Assembly: GCA_029834535.1 (NCBI GenBank)
Contig: JAQMWT010000432.1
Coordinates: 62,001 to 126,000, forward strand
Reading direction: 5' to 3'
From: Chrysophaeum taylorii
Lineage: Eukaryota > Sar > Pelagophyceae > Pelagomonadales > Pelagomonadaceae
DNA: 64,000 nt
Part shown: piece after piece, positions 39,918-49,768 of the stretch
How the letters are laid out: every line of letters begins with the position of its first letter
Position numbering within the stretch: the stretch's first letter is position 1
Made by a program: the position numbers and the translations under genes
Notes under the pieces: model-generated
Databases searched by the model: none
The model's input: only the letters and a program-made list of their open reading frames with translations
Told to the model about the DNA's origin: nothing

Positions 39918-41060
39918 ATGGCCGCCGGAGGCAAGGGCCGGAACACGTCCCTTGCCGCCGCCGAGGCGGTTCGATTCCACCGCGCGCACCAGGACGCCTG
40001 GCTTGAGAGCGTGTTCTTTCGCGTGCACACGAGATGCGCCGTGAGCGTCAGTCGGGCGTTTGGTGCTAGATCCCGGCGCGTGTTCGAAGTTGCGTGCGCG
40101 CTCGTCGCCGCTGGCGGCCTCGGCATGCTCGTCGGACTGCACCAGCGATACACCGGGAGTACCGAACTGTCGCGGGCCCTTAGAGCGGCAAAGATCGACG
40201 AGGCGAGGGCCTACGCCGTGCGCGTCGCCGTCGGGGGCGACGACGAGGACGCTTGCGGGGGAGGCGACTACGTGTACTGGTACTCCCCCGAAAGGGGGAT
40301 CGTCGAGCTCTCGGAAGCTGCGATGCGCGACCTCGCGGTGCCTGTGCGGTGCGTCGCGATGACGAGACGACAGCTCGGACCGTGGCCGTGGCGAGTCGCG
40401 GCGGGCACCGACGCCATCGTCGCGAACGCCGCACTTCGGGCATTTGGATGCGTCGGGCGAGTCCGCCTCGACAGATCGCGTGACGGCTACGACCTCTCGA
40501 GATGCGACGACAAAGCGAGACGGTTTAATGCGGTCTTCAAAATTGCCGTTGCGATCAAGACGATATTTCTCGTCTTCGCGACCTCGACGCTTGCGTCATA
40601 CACGCTCAGGGAGACGCAGGCAAGGATGCTCAGATTCGCCTACCTGATCAAAGAGCGTGTTTCCAATCGACAGTCCTACGTCAAGCTCGTCACCCTCCAC
40701 TTGCTCGACTCGGTTGTCTTCGCGCCCATCACCCTCGGCATGCTCTCCTTCTTGTACGAGTTCTTCGCAGACCAGCTCCTCGCGCTCCTCATCCTCACCC
40801 TCATCTGGGGCTGCGAACTCTTTGGGGCCGTCTCGCTCCGCTCCCTCGAAGCCCTCCACTCCCTTCCCCACCTCATCGTCCTCTACCTCGCCGCCCTCCA
40901 TATCTACGTCTTCCTCTTCCCGCTCGGCTTTTTCTACGTTGCTTTCGGTACGACCCTCGCCGCCATCGGCCACGTCATGTTCTACTTCTGGAACCACTTC
41001 GAGCTTCCCGCCCTTCTCTCGGGCCTCGTCTCTGTCTCGAGACCCCGGGCCGCCTATTAA
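39918..41060 (+). CDS. Membralin-like ER membrane protein
   Basis: An intronless frame of 380 residues. After a short cytosolic N-terminus comes TM1 (FEVACALVAAGGLGMLVGLH), then a lumenal domain of about 110 residues ending near DLSRCDDKARRFN. A compact multi-TM half follows: VFKIAVAIKTIFLVFATSTL, then TLRETQARMLRFAYLIKERV, LLDSVVFAPITLGMLSFLYE, LLALLILTLIWGCELFGAVS and FPLGFFYVAFGTTLAAIGHV, ending MFYFWNHFELPALLSG. The TxRETQxRMLRF motif and the HxMxxFWNHxE ending are typical of plant-type membralin (TMEM259 family). Membralin is an ER-associated degradation component in animals. The start at 39918 has a normal context and no upstream in-frame ATG nearby. Confidence 0.88.
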   Translation: MAAGGKGRNTSLAAAEAVRFHRAHQDAWLESVFFRVHTRCAVSVSRAFGARSRRVFEVACALVAAGGLGMLVGLHQRYTGSTELSRALRAAKIDEARAYAVRVAVGGDDEDACGGGDYVYWYSPERGIVELSEAAMRDLAVPVRCVAMTRRQLGPWPWRVAAGTDAIVANAALRAFGCVGRVRLDRSRDGYDLSRCDDKARRFNAVFKIAVAIKTIFLVFATSTLASYTLRETQARMLRFAYLIKERVSNRQSYVKLVTLHLLDSVVFAPITLGMLSFLYEFFADQLLALLILTLIWGCELFGAVSLRSLEALHSLPHLIVLYLAALHIYVFLFPLGFFYVAFGTTLAAIGHVMFYFWNHFELPALLSGLVSVSRPRAAY

Positions 41061-41266
41061 TTAAAAACACCAAGGTCAATGTGTGTGACGACGTCAGCCT
41101 TTTTTTTTTTTTTTTCGGAACTTTCGAATTATGATGGTGATGATAGTAACAAAAAAAGTTCGGAGAAGAATCCCCTAAAGTTCGCAGTATAAATAAATAA
41201 TCCTGTATCATGGATATTATTATTATATAGGGTTTCGGCAGTTTAAAATTTGATACCGTCGGTGTC
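41061..41266. other. Intergenic region with T-run
   Basis: A 16-base T tract at 41100-41115 and AT-rich sequence separate membralin from the next gene. The AT-rich part before 41267 probably includes its promoter. Confidence 0.35.
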
Positions 41267-42740
41267 ATGGTCCACGTCTCGACGACGACGACGACGGCGG
41301 CCTTCGAAGGAGACGGCCGGACCCGGCGGCGGCGGCGGCGAGACGCCGACGGCTCGCTCGAAACGATGATTTCGTTGTTGAGAAGACGGCGATTCTGGAA
41401 GCTTCGAAGCCTGGCGGTGGCTCAACTGTTGAGCGTGGGGTGGGCTGACCAGTCGTCACCGCCTTCTGATTTCATCATCAAGGTCGCGTGCGTGGGTGAC
41501 AGTATCACCAAGGGGACCACGGCGAGCTCCGAGGCAACCCAGTACCCGAGCGTGCTCCAGATATTTCTGGGAGACGCGTACGCGGTCGAAAATTATGGGA
41601 AGAGAGGCAAGACGTTGACGCGGTCGAAAGAACATTGGTACCAAGACACGGACGAGTTCGAGGATGCGTTGCAGAGCGAACCGGGCATCGTGGTCATCGG
41701 CCTCGGGACGAACGACGCAAAGGAAGCGTACTGGCGAAATAAAACGAATCCGGGCGAAGACTTCGCGGGCCAATACGCGGACTTCGTCGGCATTTTTCGC
41801 ACTCTGCCGTCCGAGCCGCAGATTCTTGTGTTGGTGCCGGTCCTCCAGGCAGAGGAAGACAGAGGCGAGTGGCCGGATCCGACCATCATCAACGAGGAGC
41901 TCCCGCCCTACGTTTTCAAAGTCGGAAACGAATCCGGAGCAACGGTCGTGGATTTGCGAGAGATTTTCGAGCCATCCGACGCCGACCTGGCCGCGGGATA
42001 TTACGCCAACAGAACGCTATACCATGATGAGATCCATCCAAATGACTTGGGCTACGAAAAAATGGCCTCGCTCATCACGGACGCCATCAGGGCGCTGCCC
42101 TTCGCGCCGACGCTCGCCCCCACGACGACGCCCCGCCCCTCCGTGACTCCGACCACATCCGCACCGACCACGCCCGCACCCAGCAGCGTCCCCACGACCC
42201 CCGTTCCCACCGCTCTCCCATCACCGGTTCCGACGCCGCTTACCTGGCTTCCCACAAACTTGCCGTCTCTCCGGCCGACGTTCTCGCCCGCGACGACCGA
42301 GCCCTCGCTGTGCCCTAAGACATCCGCTCCCACCACCTGCCGGCCTACGTCGCTGCCAACTTTTATCCCTACGAGTCCTTCGCCGTCGTCGCGTCCGACG
42401 TCCCTCCCGACGACGCCGATGCCGACGCCGTTTACGCCCTATCCCACCTCGCTCCCTACGAGCCATCCGACCGAGCCCACGGCCGTGCCATCTCCGATAC
42501 CCACGTCGCTGCCCACGCCCGTTCCATCTGCCGTCCCGTCGCCGCCCCCGACCTCGTGCCCGACGGCGTCGACGACGGTGACCCCCGCGACGTCGCCGCA
42601 AAATGCATCGGCCTCTGGACGAGACGTTCCACATATTTTCATCGCCGCCGCGACGACGGCGTGCGTCGTCGTCCTCATCATTGCCGGTTTCGGCGTTTCC
42701 CATTACTGTTGCACGAGGCGCGTTGCAAAGGTCGACATGT

Positions 42741-42772
<32 letters not shown>

Positions 42773-42997
42773 CACTTTCAGGAAGCCTCGCCGCCCTACC
42801 AGAGCGAAGGGCATTATCGCAGCGACAGCAGCGACGTCCCCGCCACCTCTGGGGACCCTCCCCCTGGCGGACGACGATATTTTATGGATTCTGTCCGCCT
42901 TCTCAGCCTCGCAAGTACGAGCGAAGAATCCGAGCTTCTCCGAATCGCAAGTCGAGCCGAAGACTCGAAAGACGAACAGGACAGCACGCTTTCATGA
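41267..42997 (+). CDS. Membrane-anchored SGNH/GDSL hydrolase with Pro/Thr stalk
   Basis: A 576-residue single exon. A hydrophobic leader (LRSLAVAQLLSVGWA, residues about 46-60) follows an Arg-rich start; the Met at residue 34 (41366) may be the real start. The catalytic domain has block I KVACVGDSITKGTT (Ser nucleophile near 79), GLGTND (block III, Asn and Asp) and DEIHPNDLGYEKMA (block V Asp and His). Residues about 285-450 form a Pro/Thr/Ser stalk built on a PTSxPTxxP pattern. One TM helix (IFIAAATTACVVVLIIAGFG) and a short tail with an Asp run follow. The enzyme is thus probably displayed on the cell surface. SGNH domains of this kind are esterases acting on lipids or acetylated polysaccharides; the substrate is unknown. 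Confidence 0.85.
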
Positions 42998-43241
42998 ACT
43001 TTATAATATATTCAACCCGCTCCTTGCGACATCTTGTTTGTTGTCGTCGCGAGCGTCGCGACGGACAGGCAGCTGTGCTGCTGTAGTGTCTATGGGGAAA
43101 ACGTTTATTACTCAAATCCCCCCCGTCAAATTGTAAATTATCCATACTTTTTGAGTGAAGTAATCGTGAAGTAATCGTGAAGTAATCGTTTGTCGTAAAG
43201 CTCCTCGAGAGGAGTAAAGGTAAAATTGTTCGAAAATCCAT

Positions 43242-44081
43242 ATGGTGCATCAGGACGAGACCCCGCTGATAGGTGTGATCCCACCGGTTCGGCGGGTGTG
43301 GTTGGGTGTGGTCGAGGAGGTCGCGTGGGGCGCGAACGAGATGCACGATGTTTTGATGTCGTTGTGTCCTCCGAGTCCGTTGCCGCGCGCCGAGCAAAGG
43401 CGTCTCGCTTGCGTCCGGTACAATCCGTTTTATTGGGTTGGGCTCGGATTCCTCACGTTGAGCGTGCTGGCGGGGCGATGGGTGCACGCGCTTTTTGGCC
43501 AGGGCGGACCCGTGCGAGAGGACGAGTTGCGCGTCGAGCGCGAGATGAGGATTGGTATGATTTACCTCAACGACGGGCCGTTCGCGTTGGCCGCCGTCGG
43601 ATCCTTCGCCACACTGCTCGCCGACGACGATAAGAAGGAGGTATGGTCAGCGTTGTTTGATCTTTTGATCGATGTCAGCTACGTGTTGGGAAACGTATTT
43701 TTCTTCAACGCCATGCGCAAGCGCGACCCGCTCGAGACGCGCGCGGGAATCGTCGCGAACGCGACCTTTGCCGCGGGTCTGGTGTGCCTCTTGGTGCTCG
43801 GCGTCTATTGGGCTGGGTTTATGGATCACCGGTGGCGCCCCAACAAGGCCGCCGACTGGATCGTGCGCGCGATTGTGGTCCTGTTTATTCTAGCCGACGC
43901 CTCGCTCTGCACCAGGTTGTGGCACGCCTACGGCGCCCATGGACCCTCTCGATGGTGGAAGGCCAACAAGCTCCTTCATTCGGCGGCAATAGTCGGCGCC
44001 GCCGTGTTCGTGTGGACTCTCCTCGTCGTCGCGGTCGCCCTCGGCGGTCCCAAGATTATCTGGGCGGCCGTGGCTTCTTAG
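43242..44081 (+). CDS. Multi-pass membrane protein of unknown function
   Basis: A 279-residue frame from the ATG at 43242. Hydrophobic segments suggest six or seven TM helices: FYWVGLGFLTLSVLAGRWVH, GPFALAAVGSFATLLA, ALFDLLIDVSYVLGNVFFF, AGLVCLLVLGVYWAGF, IVRAIVVLFILADASLC and SAAIVGAAVFVWTLLVVAVA. Conserved-looking charged loops lie between them (NAMRKRDPLETR, HRWRPNKAADW). The pattern resembles small integral membrane families but no family was recognised. Codon usage and the absence of interruptions support a real gene. It is convergent with the phytoene desaturase gene, 209 bases from the stop of that gene. Confidence 0.6.
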   Translation: MVHQDETPLIGVIPPVRRVWLGVVEEVAWGANEMHDVLMSLCPPSPLPRAEQRRLACVRYNPFYWVGLGFLTLSVLAGRWVHALFGQGGPVREDELRVEREMRIGMIYLNDGPFALAAVGSFATLLADDDKKEVWSALFDLLIDVSYVLGNVFFFNAMRKRDPLETRAGIVANATFAAGLVCLLVLGVYWAGFMDHRWRPNKAADWIVRAIVVLFILADASLCTRLWHAYGAHGPSRWWKANKLLHSAAIVGAAVFVWTLLVVAVALGGPKIIWAAVAS

Positions 44082-44142
44082 GAGCTATGAGAGACACAGC
44101 TGAAGGACAAACGCCTGGCGGCGGCGGCGGCGGCGGCTATTG

Positions 44143-44230
44143 ATTGATTTATTTATTTATTTATTTATTTTAATCATCAGTGTACTTTCGTCGTCGTCCT
44201 CCTCGTCGAAAGAAAGAAAGAAAGAAAGAG
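44143..44230 (+). repeat. (TTTA)n and (GAAA)n microsatellites
   Basis: Six TTTA units near 44148-44170 and a GAAA run near 44208-44228 lie between two convergent genes. Confidence 0.9.
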
Positions 44231-44289
44231 TGAAATAGATGTCTCGCTGTGGCAGCAGCGGCGGCGGGCTCTTGCTGTTCCTATTTCTC

Positions 44290-46095
44290 TTAATTCGCGG
44301 CAGCGGCGAGCTGGACAGGGTCTTGCGCGCGGAGTTCCTTCTGGCGAAGATCGTCGAAGGTGCAGCCGCCGCCAAAGGCGATGGGCGAGTTGCCGACGCA
44401 GCCTACGGGGTCCTTGGGCGCGGCGGCGTGGGCGGCCGCGATGATGTCGGGCTGGACCTCCTTGAGGTCGGGGAGTTTTGCGCCGACGGCGCGGGCGGCG
44501 ACGACCTCGGCGGCGAGCTTGCCCGAGAGAACGGCGCCCTCCATAGATCCGAGGAACTTTTGGTTCGTATAGCAACCCGCGAGCGCGAAATTCGAGATCG
44601 GCGTGCGCTGCGAGGGCTTGTACTTGTTTCTCCCCGGAATCGCTGCGTAGACGGAGCGAGGGGTACGGACGACGGCGAACTTTCGGAGCTTGGCGCCGTC
44701 CGGGAGCTCGGGGAGCGCTACCCCCCTGGAGACGCGGGGACGCGCGGTCGCGGGCCATTTCGGGTCGGTGGCGATCTCCGTGGGGAAGAGTCGCGCGAGT
44801 TCGCCCATGGTCGCGTCGATGATTTCGTCGTCCGACTTGCCCATCCAATTGACGGGGCTCCCGGCGATCGGCGAGCACGGCGCGAAGACGAGCTCGAGCA
44901 CGGATACGTCGTCGTAGTACTCCTTGCAGGTGGTGGACATGTCCGCGTACACCGAGAGCAGCGGACTCCGGGAAAAGGTGAGGTGGTCGACGCTCTCGAG
45001 TTTCTTGTCGAACCACAGGTGCAGGTTGATCACGGGAATTCCCTCGAGCTCCTCGAGCTGCTTGAAGAAGGGCATCGTCGACCACTCGCGCGGGACGAGC
45101 CGCCGGAGCACGTCGACGGGCATCGCGCTCACGTACTCGTCCGCGACGATTGTTTCGCCGTCGCGCATCACGAGGCCTTGGACCCCTCCGTCCTTGTCGA
45201 CGACAATTTTATCGAGCGCCTTGTTGGTGAGGACGTCGCCGCCTCGAGCTCGGATCTTCTCTACCATCGGCGCGCACAGTCGTTCGGGCTGGTTTCCGTC
45301 CAAAAAGGCCATCTGGAGCCCGTTATCCTCGTTCAAAAACCGGTTCATCGCCGTCAACACCACCGTCATCGAGAGCTTGTCGGGGTCGATGAAGTCGAGG
45401 GCCTTGGCCATGGAGATAAACACCTCCTCGTTGATACGCTCGGGCATTCCGTACTCGCGCATGAAATCCAACACCGAAAGTTCGTCCTGGGCGTTGATGA
45501 AGTCCTGGCCCTCTATCAACATCGGCAGCAACGGCGGCGCCGTCTGGAGCTTTTCGGCCAGGGTGAGCATCTTCTGGTTGAGGAGAATGGCGAGCGCGAA
45601 GTTGAACGGCGCCGGAATCCCGGGCAAAAAGTCGAACGTCGTGAACTCCCCCGGCAACTCCTGCATGGCAAAAATCATTTTGTGGACCTTCCATTGCAGC
45701 CTGTCGTGGATCCCCAACTCGGAAAATAGGTTCATCATGTTCGGGTACGCGCCGAAGAAAATGTGAAGCCCCGTCTCGACCCAGTCGCCGTCCGCGTCTT
45801 GCCAAGCCGAAACTTTGCCCCCGAGGACCTCTCGGGCTTCGTACACGGTGGCTTCGTGGCCCGCGTCGCTCAGGTACTTGGCGCACGCGAGTCCGGCGAG
45901 GCCGCCGCCGATGATTGCGACCTTCTTCGGCGACCCCGCCGCCTTCAAGTCGCTCGTGAACCGCGACGACAACCGCGTCGCTTCGCGATAATTCTCCGTG
46001 TTCTCGACGTTGGGCTTGGGGAAGTCCCGCATCGTCATCGGCGCGCGAAATCCTTCGGCTGCCGCCACCAACCAACAAGCCAACCACCACCTCAT
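44290..46095 (-). CDS. PDS: 15-cis-phytoene desaturase, plastid-targeted
   Basis: An intronless 601-residue protein from the ATG at 46095; a TTG-initiated extension to 46113 is not needed. Residues 1-15 (MRWWLACWLVAAAEG) are a signal peptide, followed by FRAP, the ASAFAP-like cleavage motif with Phe that directs proteins into complex red plastids. The FAD-binding motif VAIIGGGLAGLACAKYLSDA (58-77) and VYEAREVLGGKVSAW follow, then plant/cyanobacterial-type PDS landmarks: GLHIFFGAYPNMMNLF, PEGF-equivalent NKALDKIVVDKDGGVQGLVM, CKEYYDDVSVLELVFAPCSP and the C-terminal dinucleotide/carotenoid segment FALAGCYTNQKFLGSMEGAV. The enzyme introduces two double bases' worth of unsaturation into phytoene to give zeta-carotene, using plastoquinone. 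It is the first desaturase of carotenoid synthesis and the target of bleaching herbicides. Confidence 0.95.
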   Translation of the reverse strand: MRWWLACWLVAAAEGFRAPMTMRDFPKPNVENTENYREATRLSSRFTSDLKAAGSPKKVAIIGGGLAGLACAKYLSDAGHEATVYEAREVLGGKVSAWQDADGDWVETGLHIFFGAYPNMMNLFSELGIHDRLQWKVHKMIFAMQELPGEFTTFDFLPGIPAPFNFALAILLNQKMLTLAEKLQTAPPLLPMLIEGQDFINAQDELSVLDFMREYGMPERINEEVFISMAKALDFIDPDKLSMTVVLTAMNRFLNEDNGLQMAFLDGNQPERLCAPMVEKIRARGGDVLTNKALDKIVVDKDGGVQGLVMRDGETIVADEYVSAMPVDVLRRLVPREWSTMPFFKQLEELEGIPVINLHLWFDKKLESVDHLTFSRSPLLSVYADMSTTCKEYYDDVSVLELVFAPCSPIAGSPVNWMGKSDDEIIDATMGELARLFPTEIATDPKWPATARPRVSRGVALPELPDGAKLRKFAVVRTPRSVYAAIPGRNKYKPSQRTPISNFALAGCYTNQKFLGSMEGAVLSGKLAAEVVAARAVGAKLPDLKEVQPDIIAAAHAAAPKDPVGCVGNSPIAFGGGCTFDDLRQKELRAQDPVQLAAAAN

Positions 46096-46235
46096 CGTCG
46101 CACGCAACGTCAACTTTCCCTCTTTTATTTATTTATTATTTCTTCTTCTTCTTCGTTTCCAACACCTTCTCCAAAACCCCAGCACACACAACAAAAGATC
46201 CATCCTCCCGATGTGTTAGTTAATACGGAATAATC
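46096..46235. promoter_or_regulatory. 140-bp divergent intergenic region (PDS / AdoMetDC)
   Basis: The start codons of PDS (minus) and AdoMetDC (plus) are 140 bases apart. The interval contains a TTTATTTATTTATT stretch and CTTCTTCTTCTT. A shared bidirectional promoter is inferred; no factor site is claimed. Confidence 0.35.
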
Positions 46236-47480
46236 ATGCTGCTAGTTTTTGTTACCGCGTTCGTGCAGCAATCTGTCGTCGTCGTTCCGCGAGGCCTCAG
46301 ACAGAAGAGGCTCGCGACCGAGTGGTTCGAGGGACCCGAAAAGACGTTGGAAGTGTGTTTCACGCCAGGGGTCGGCGACCCACAGGGGTGCCGCGCGCTC
46401 AAAGCAGATGCGCTTGGGTCCATCCTCGCCGAAGCCAGGTGCGAGATCCTGTCGATGCGGAGCAACGCCCACCTCGATGCGTACGTCTTGAGCGAATCGA
46501 GCCTCTTCGTGTACCCGCACAAGGTCGTCATCAAGACGTGCGGGAGAACGACGCTTTTAAGATGTCTCCGACGACTGCTCGAGCTGGCCACCTTCACCCA
46601 CCTCGGGTTACGCTTGGAGTGGGTCGGGTATTCGCGCAAAAACTACGCCTTCCCCGACGCCCAGCCCAGCCCCCACACATCCTTCCACGAGGAACTCGCT
46701 TATCTCAAAGCGCATTCCCACATACACTCGGCCGCGTTCGACGGCCGCGGCTACTTGCTGGGGCCCATCACGGGCGACCACTGGTTCGTCTACGTCTCGG
46801 ACCAGTGCGAGCGTCCTGGTGTCGAACGGACGATCAACGTCATGATGTTCGACCTCGACGACGCCGTCCGACGCCTTTTCTACCTCGGAGACGGCGAGAG
46901 CTCCGGCCCTGCGACCGGCGACGACATGACTGCACGTTCCGGTCTCGGAACTGTCTTGGGCCATCCCGAACACATCGACGCCCACGCCTTTAGCCCCTGC
47001 GGCTACTCGATGAACGCGCTCGACGATCTTTTTTATACGACGGTCCACGTCACGCCCCAAGCCGAGTGCAGCTACGCCTCCTTCGAGACCAACACACCCC
47101 TCGACAACTACGACGCCCTCGTCAACCGCGTCCTCGAGGTCTTCAGGCCCGGGCGCGCCGTGGTCACTCTCTTTGCCGACGCCCACCCATCCGCCGATTG
47201 TACCACCTTCGACGCCCCCCAAATCGACGTCAACGGCCTCGGCACCTACCAGCGCGCCGACTTCTCCTCCCTCCATGTCGAAGCCGACTGCGTCTGCATG
47301 ATGGCCAACTACGCCCTTTCTCCCGACATTCAAGAACTCCTCAGACCCGCGGCGGACCGCCTCTCCAATAATAACACCGACGAACATCCCTCCCTCCTCA
47401 CTAAAAAATACTCGCGCCGCCGCCGCACCCCGCACCACAACAACCTCCCGGTCTCCGCCGCCTGCTCCTCGCCGCACTGA
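46236..47480 (+). CDS. S-adenosylmethionine decarboxylase proenzyme
   Basis: An intronless 414-residue frame. FEGPEKTLEVCF (residues 31-42) is the conserved start of the eukaryotic proenzyme. DAYVLSESSLFVYPHKVVIK carries the self-processing site: cleavage between Glu87 and Ser88 yields the beta and alpha chains and converts Ser88 to the catalytic pyruvoyl group. TCGRTT (Cys102) matches the acid/base Cys of the human enzyme, and FSPCGYSMNAL is the second family motif. The product, decarboxylated AdoMet, supplies aminopropyl groups for spermidine and spermine. The first 25 residues (MLLVFVTAFVQQSVVVVPRG) are an extension relative to human AMD1 and the last 45 are low complexity. A uORF, common in this family, was not identified in the 140-bp upstream interval. 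Confidence 0.92.
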   Translation: MLLVFVTAFVQQSVVVVPRGLRQKRLATEWFEGPEKTLEVCFTPGVGDPQGCRALKADALGSILAEARCEILSMRSNAHLDAYVLSESSLFVYPHKVVIKTCGRTTLLRCLRRLLELATFTHLGLRLEWVGYSRKNYAFPDAQPSPHTSFHEELAYLKAHSHIHSAAFDGRGYLLGPITGDHWFVYVSDQCERPGVERTINVMMFDLDDAVRRLFYLGDGESSGPATGDDMTARSGLGTVLGHPEHIDAHAFSPCGYSMNALDDLFYTTVHVTPQAECSYASFETNTPLDNYDALVNRVLEVFRPGRAVVTLFADAHPSADCTTFDAPQIDVNGLGTYQRADFSSLHVEADCVCMMANYALSPDIQELLRPAADRLSNNNTDEHPSLLTKKYSRRRRTPHHNNLPVSAACSSPH

Positions 47481-49768
47481 CATGCCTCTCTTATCATCAT
47501 TAGCTTGTGCCTGGGAGTTGCAAACCGTAATACTAACTATCGCAATGTTCTACTTCTTCTTCTTCTTCTCCTGGGACTCCGATGCCGACGACCTTGTTGA
47601 ATCGAACGACCGACGAGCGGCCCATCAGACTTACGAATAGCTGGGACTTCCCGCCGCCCATGTACATACATAATCTTATGGTGTGGCCGCAAGCGGCGGA
47701 CACTCCCTCCCTCCCTCCTTTCACGAAGCCGACACACTACCCTTCTACTGCCTGGCTCTTTCAAAAAAACACCCGCCCCTAGAGGTGATTCTGCAGCAGC
47801 TCATCAATCGAGATGGATCATCGCGGTGGGTGGGTGGCCTTCCAGTTCGAGGCAGGCGCCCATCCAGCGTGCTGCCGATAGCGTCGAGGCTGGCGACGGA
47901 CCCAATTGTGCAGCGCCGTCCATGGTTTTTACGACAACAGACAGACCCGCATCGTTCAACTGGCCCGCCAGAAGCGATTGCGACGCTTATGCGCGAGATC
48001 CGAGATCCGATATCCTATATCCTCACCTTGCCAAACGAACCCCCCGATTTGGTACGCTTTTCGTCCCCACCGTGGGCGACAAACCCGAAATTTGCGGGCT
48101 CGGCTTCCTCGCGGCACATACCGTCCTCACTTCAAACCTCCCAAGAATATATTAAGTTTACTGCGCTCGCATTCTCCACACGCGCTCATTTTGTGGCCAT
48201 TTGCCTCAAATAATGTGTAGGCGGTGCTTCTTTCCCAGCGCCGAGATCTCGGTAATGTCCACGATTTCCGTCTTGAAATTGTTATTGACGCCCTCCAGGT
48301 TGCTGCTGAACATGCCTTTCATCACTATGGTGCTTTCCCGAACTCAGCCCCAGAATAAGACATGTTCGAACCAACGACATTGCTGACCTTCTTTCAGGCC
48401 CACCCAGGACGTAGTCAAAGCGATGGGCTCGGCCCTGACCTTGTCTTTGACAATGGCCATGTCTCTGCGCATCTCCCTCTCGCGTCCGAGTCCAGGCGCG
48501 CCTTAACCCCGTCCAGCTCTCCGGCTGCGCACGGTGGTCCGTCGGCAGCAGGCCCGCATCCACTCCACGCGTCGCGCTGCGAAGAAGCTATTGCCTGCTG
48601 CGTCGCTACGGGCTCTCGATCCATATCCATGGCCATTCCTATTCATCATGACTATCTTCTCCCGCAGTCTCTAACTGACGTTAAATTACAGCCGCCACCT
48701 TTCCCGTGCGGGGGCATTCTTTTACCTCCAGTTCAACTCCCCTCTCGTCGCCTATCCCCTCGCATCGCCTTGTGTGCACTTGCTCTTGGGAACGCATCCG
48801 TTGCTTTTTACCTTCCGGGTGGGGGTGTTCGCTTCGAGACGCTATGGCATGGCCCCTCCGCTCGCGACGACGACTCGGTGTGGTGAAACACCGGATCGGT
48901 GTTCATGTGAAAAGGCGCTCCTCGCAGCGATGAGCCCATATCGACTGCACATGCACATGATTTTCACCCGCCTGCTGTTGTGCTGCTTACGATCACTTTC
49001 GTACTCAAGTCGCCCGCGCTCAACACCTGTGACACAAATTTGCGGCTCTCCGTTCAGAACTTCTCGCCGCGTTGGCGAGAAGCTCGGTCCTTCTACACAA
49101 CCTCTCATCATCACGTCTCTACGCATCACAGTCTCGTCCTGGATCTCTACCCATGGCAGTCGTGTGCTGTTGCACTCGTGCTTTTCTCCACTTCACATCC
49201 CCACGTGGCAGCCTTTTGCTGCTGCACTCATGCTCGCGTCTACTCACGGCAGCCTTGTGCTCTCCGGCGTTACTGACCTGCCTCGCCTCGCCGTGTGGGC
49301 TGTCGCGCTCTTGCTTCTCCCCTCCTTGTGGCGCGATAGCCTTGCGCTACACTTTAAACTTATCCCCCCCCCCCCCCCTGGTCGCCTTGCTTCTTGTCCC
49401 GGGTGGAGATCCTTCTCTGCCTTTGTTACCCTGGCAGTCTGCTGTTGGCTCTCTTGCGCTGCTCCCGCAAAGCCTTATTAGCTTCGTCTGCGCCGCCCCG
49501 TATGCTCCGCGTTTCCCCGGTATTGGTGCACGTGTGTTCCGGTGTGTTCGGCGCACAGCAGGAACCTACTCCAGCTCTTTACATTCCACTGTCTGCTTCA
49601 AATGATCTGCCGTGTTGTTGCGATGCCATTTTCTTTCTTTATTTATATTTCTTTATTTCTTTCTTAATCGAAGTGCCGGTTTTTTATTGGTCTTTGGTGT
49701 GTTTAGGTTCTAGGAATGTGGCGAAGGAGAAGCGGTCTCTTGGGAATCCCAGAATTCTATTCCGTGCA
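47481..49768. other. Gene-poor region without a confident gene
   Basis: Many frames of 60-230 codons exist on both strands, but none has a recognisable domain. The part from 48.9 to 49.4 kb is pyrimidine-rich with loosely repeated GGCAGTCGTGTGCTGTTGCA-like and GGCAGCCTTTTGCTGCTGCA phrases and a C-run at 49368-49379. The last 150 bases (TTTATTTATATTTCTTTATT) are AT-rich and presumably hold the promoter of the four-TM gene. A minus-strand frame at 47533-47724 (MGRSSVVRFNKVVGIGVPG) might be an isolated exon. Confidence 0.4.
48206..48482 (-). pseudogene. Possible two-exon C-terminal gene fragment
   Basis: Two minus-strand segments read like ordered protein. EREMRRDMAIVKDKVRAEPI lies near 48482-48404. 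Then, after a GT..AG interval of about 79 bases, MKGMFSSNLEGVNNNFKTEI followed by VDITEISALGKKHRLHII ends at a stop at 48206. No upstream part in a consistent frame was found, so this is either the end of a gene with unrecognised exons or a relic. No family was recognised. Confidence 0.22.

Noticed and set aside
48706-49605. Overlapping plus-strand frames of 75-235 codons
   Set aside because: Pyrimidine-rich DNA gives Leu/Ser/Cys-rich translations in all frames without motifs.
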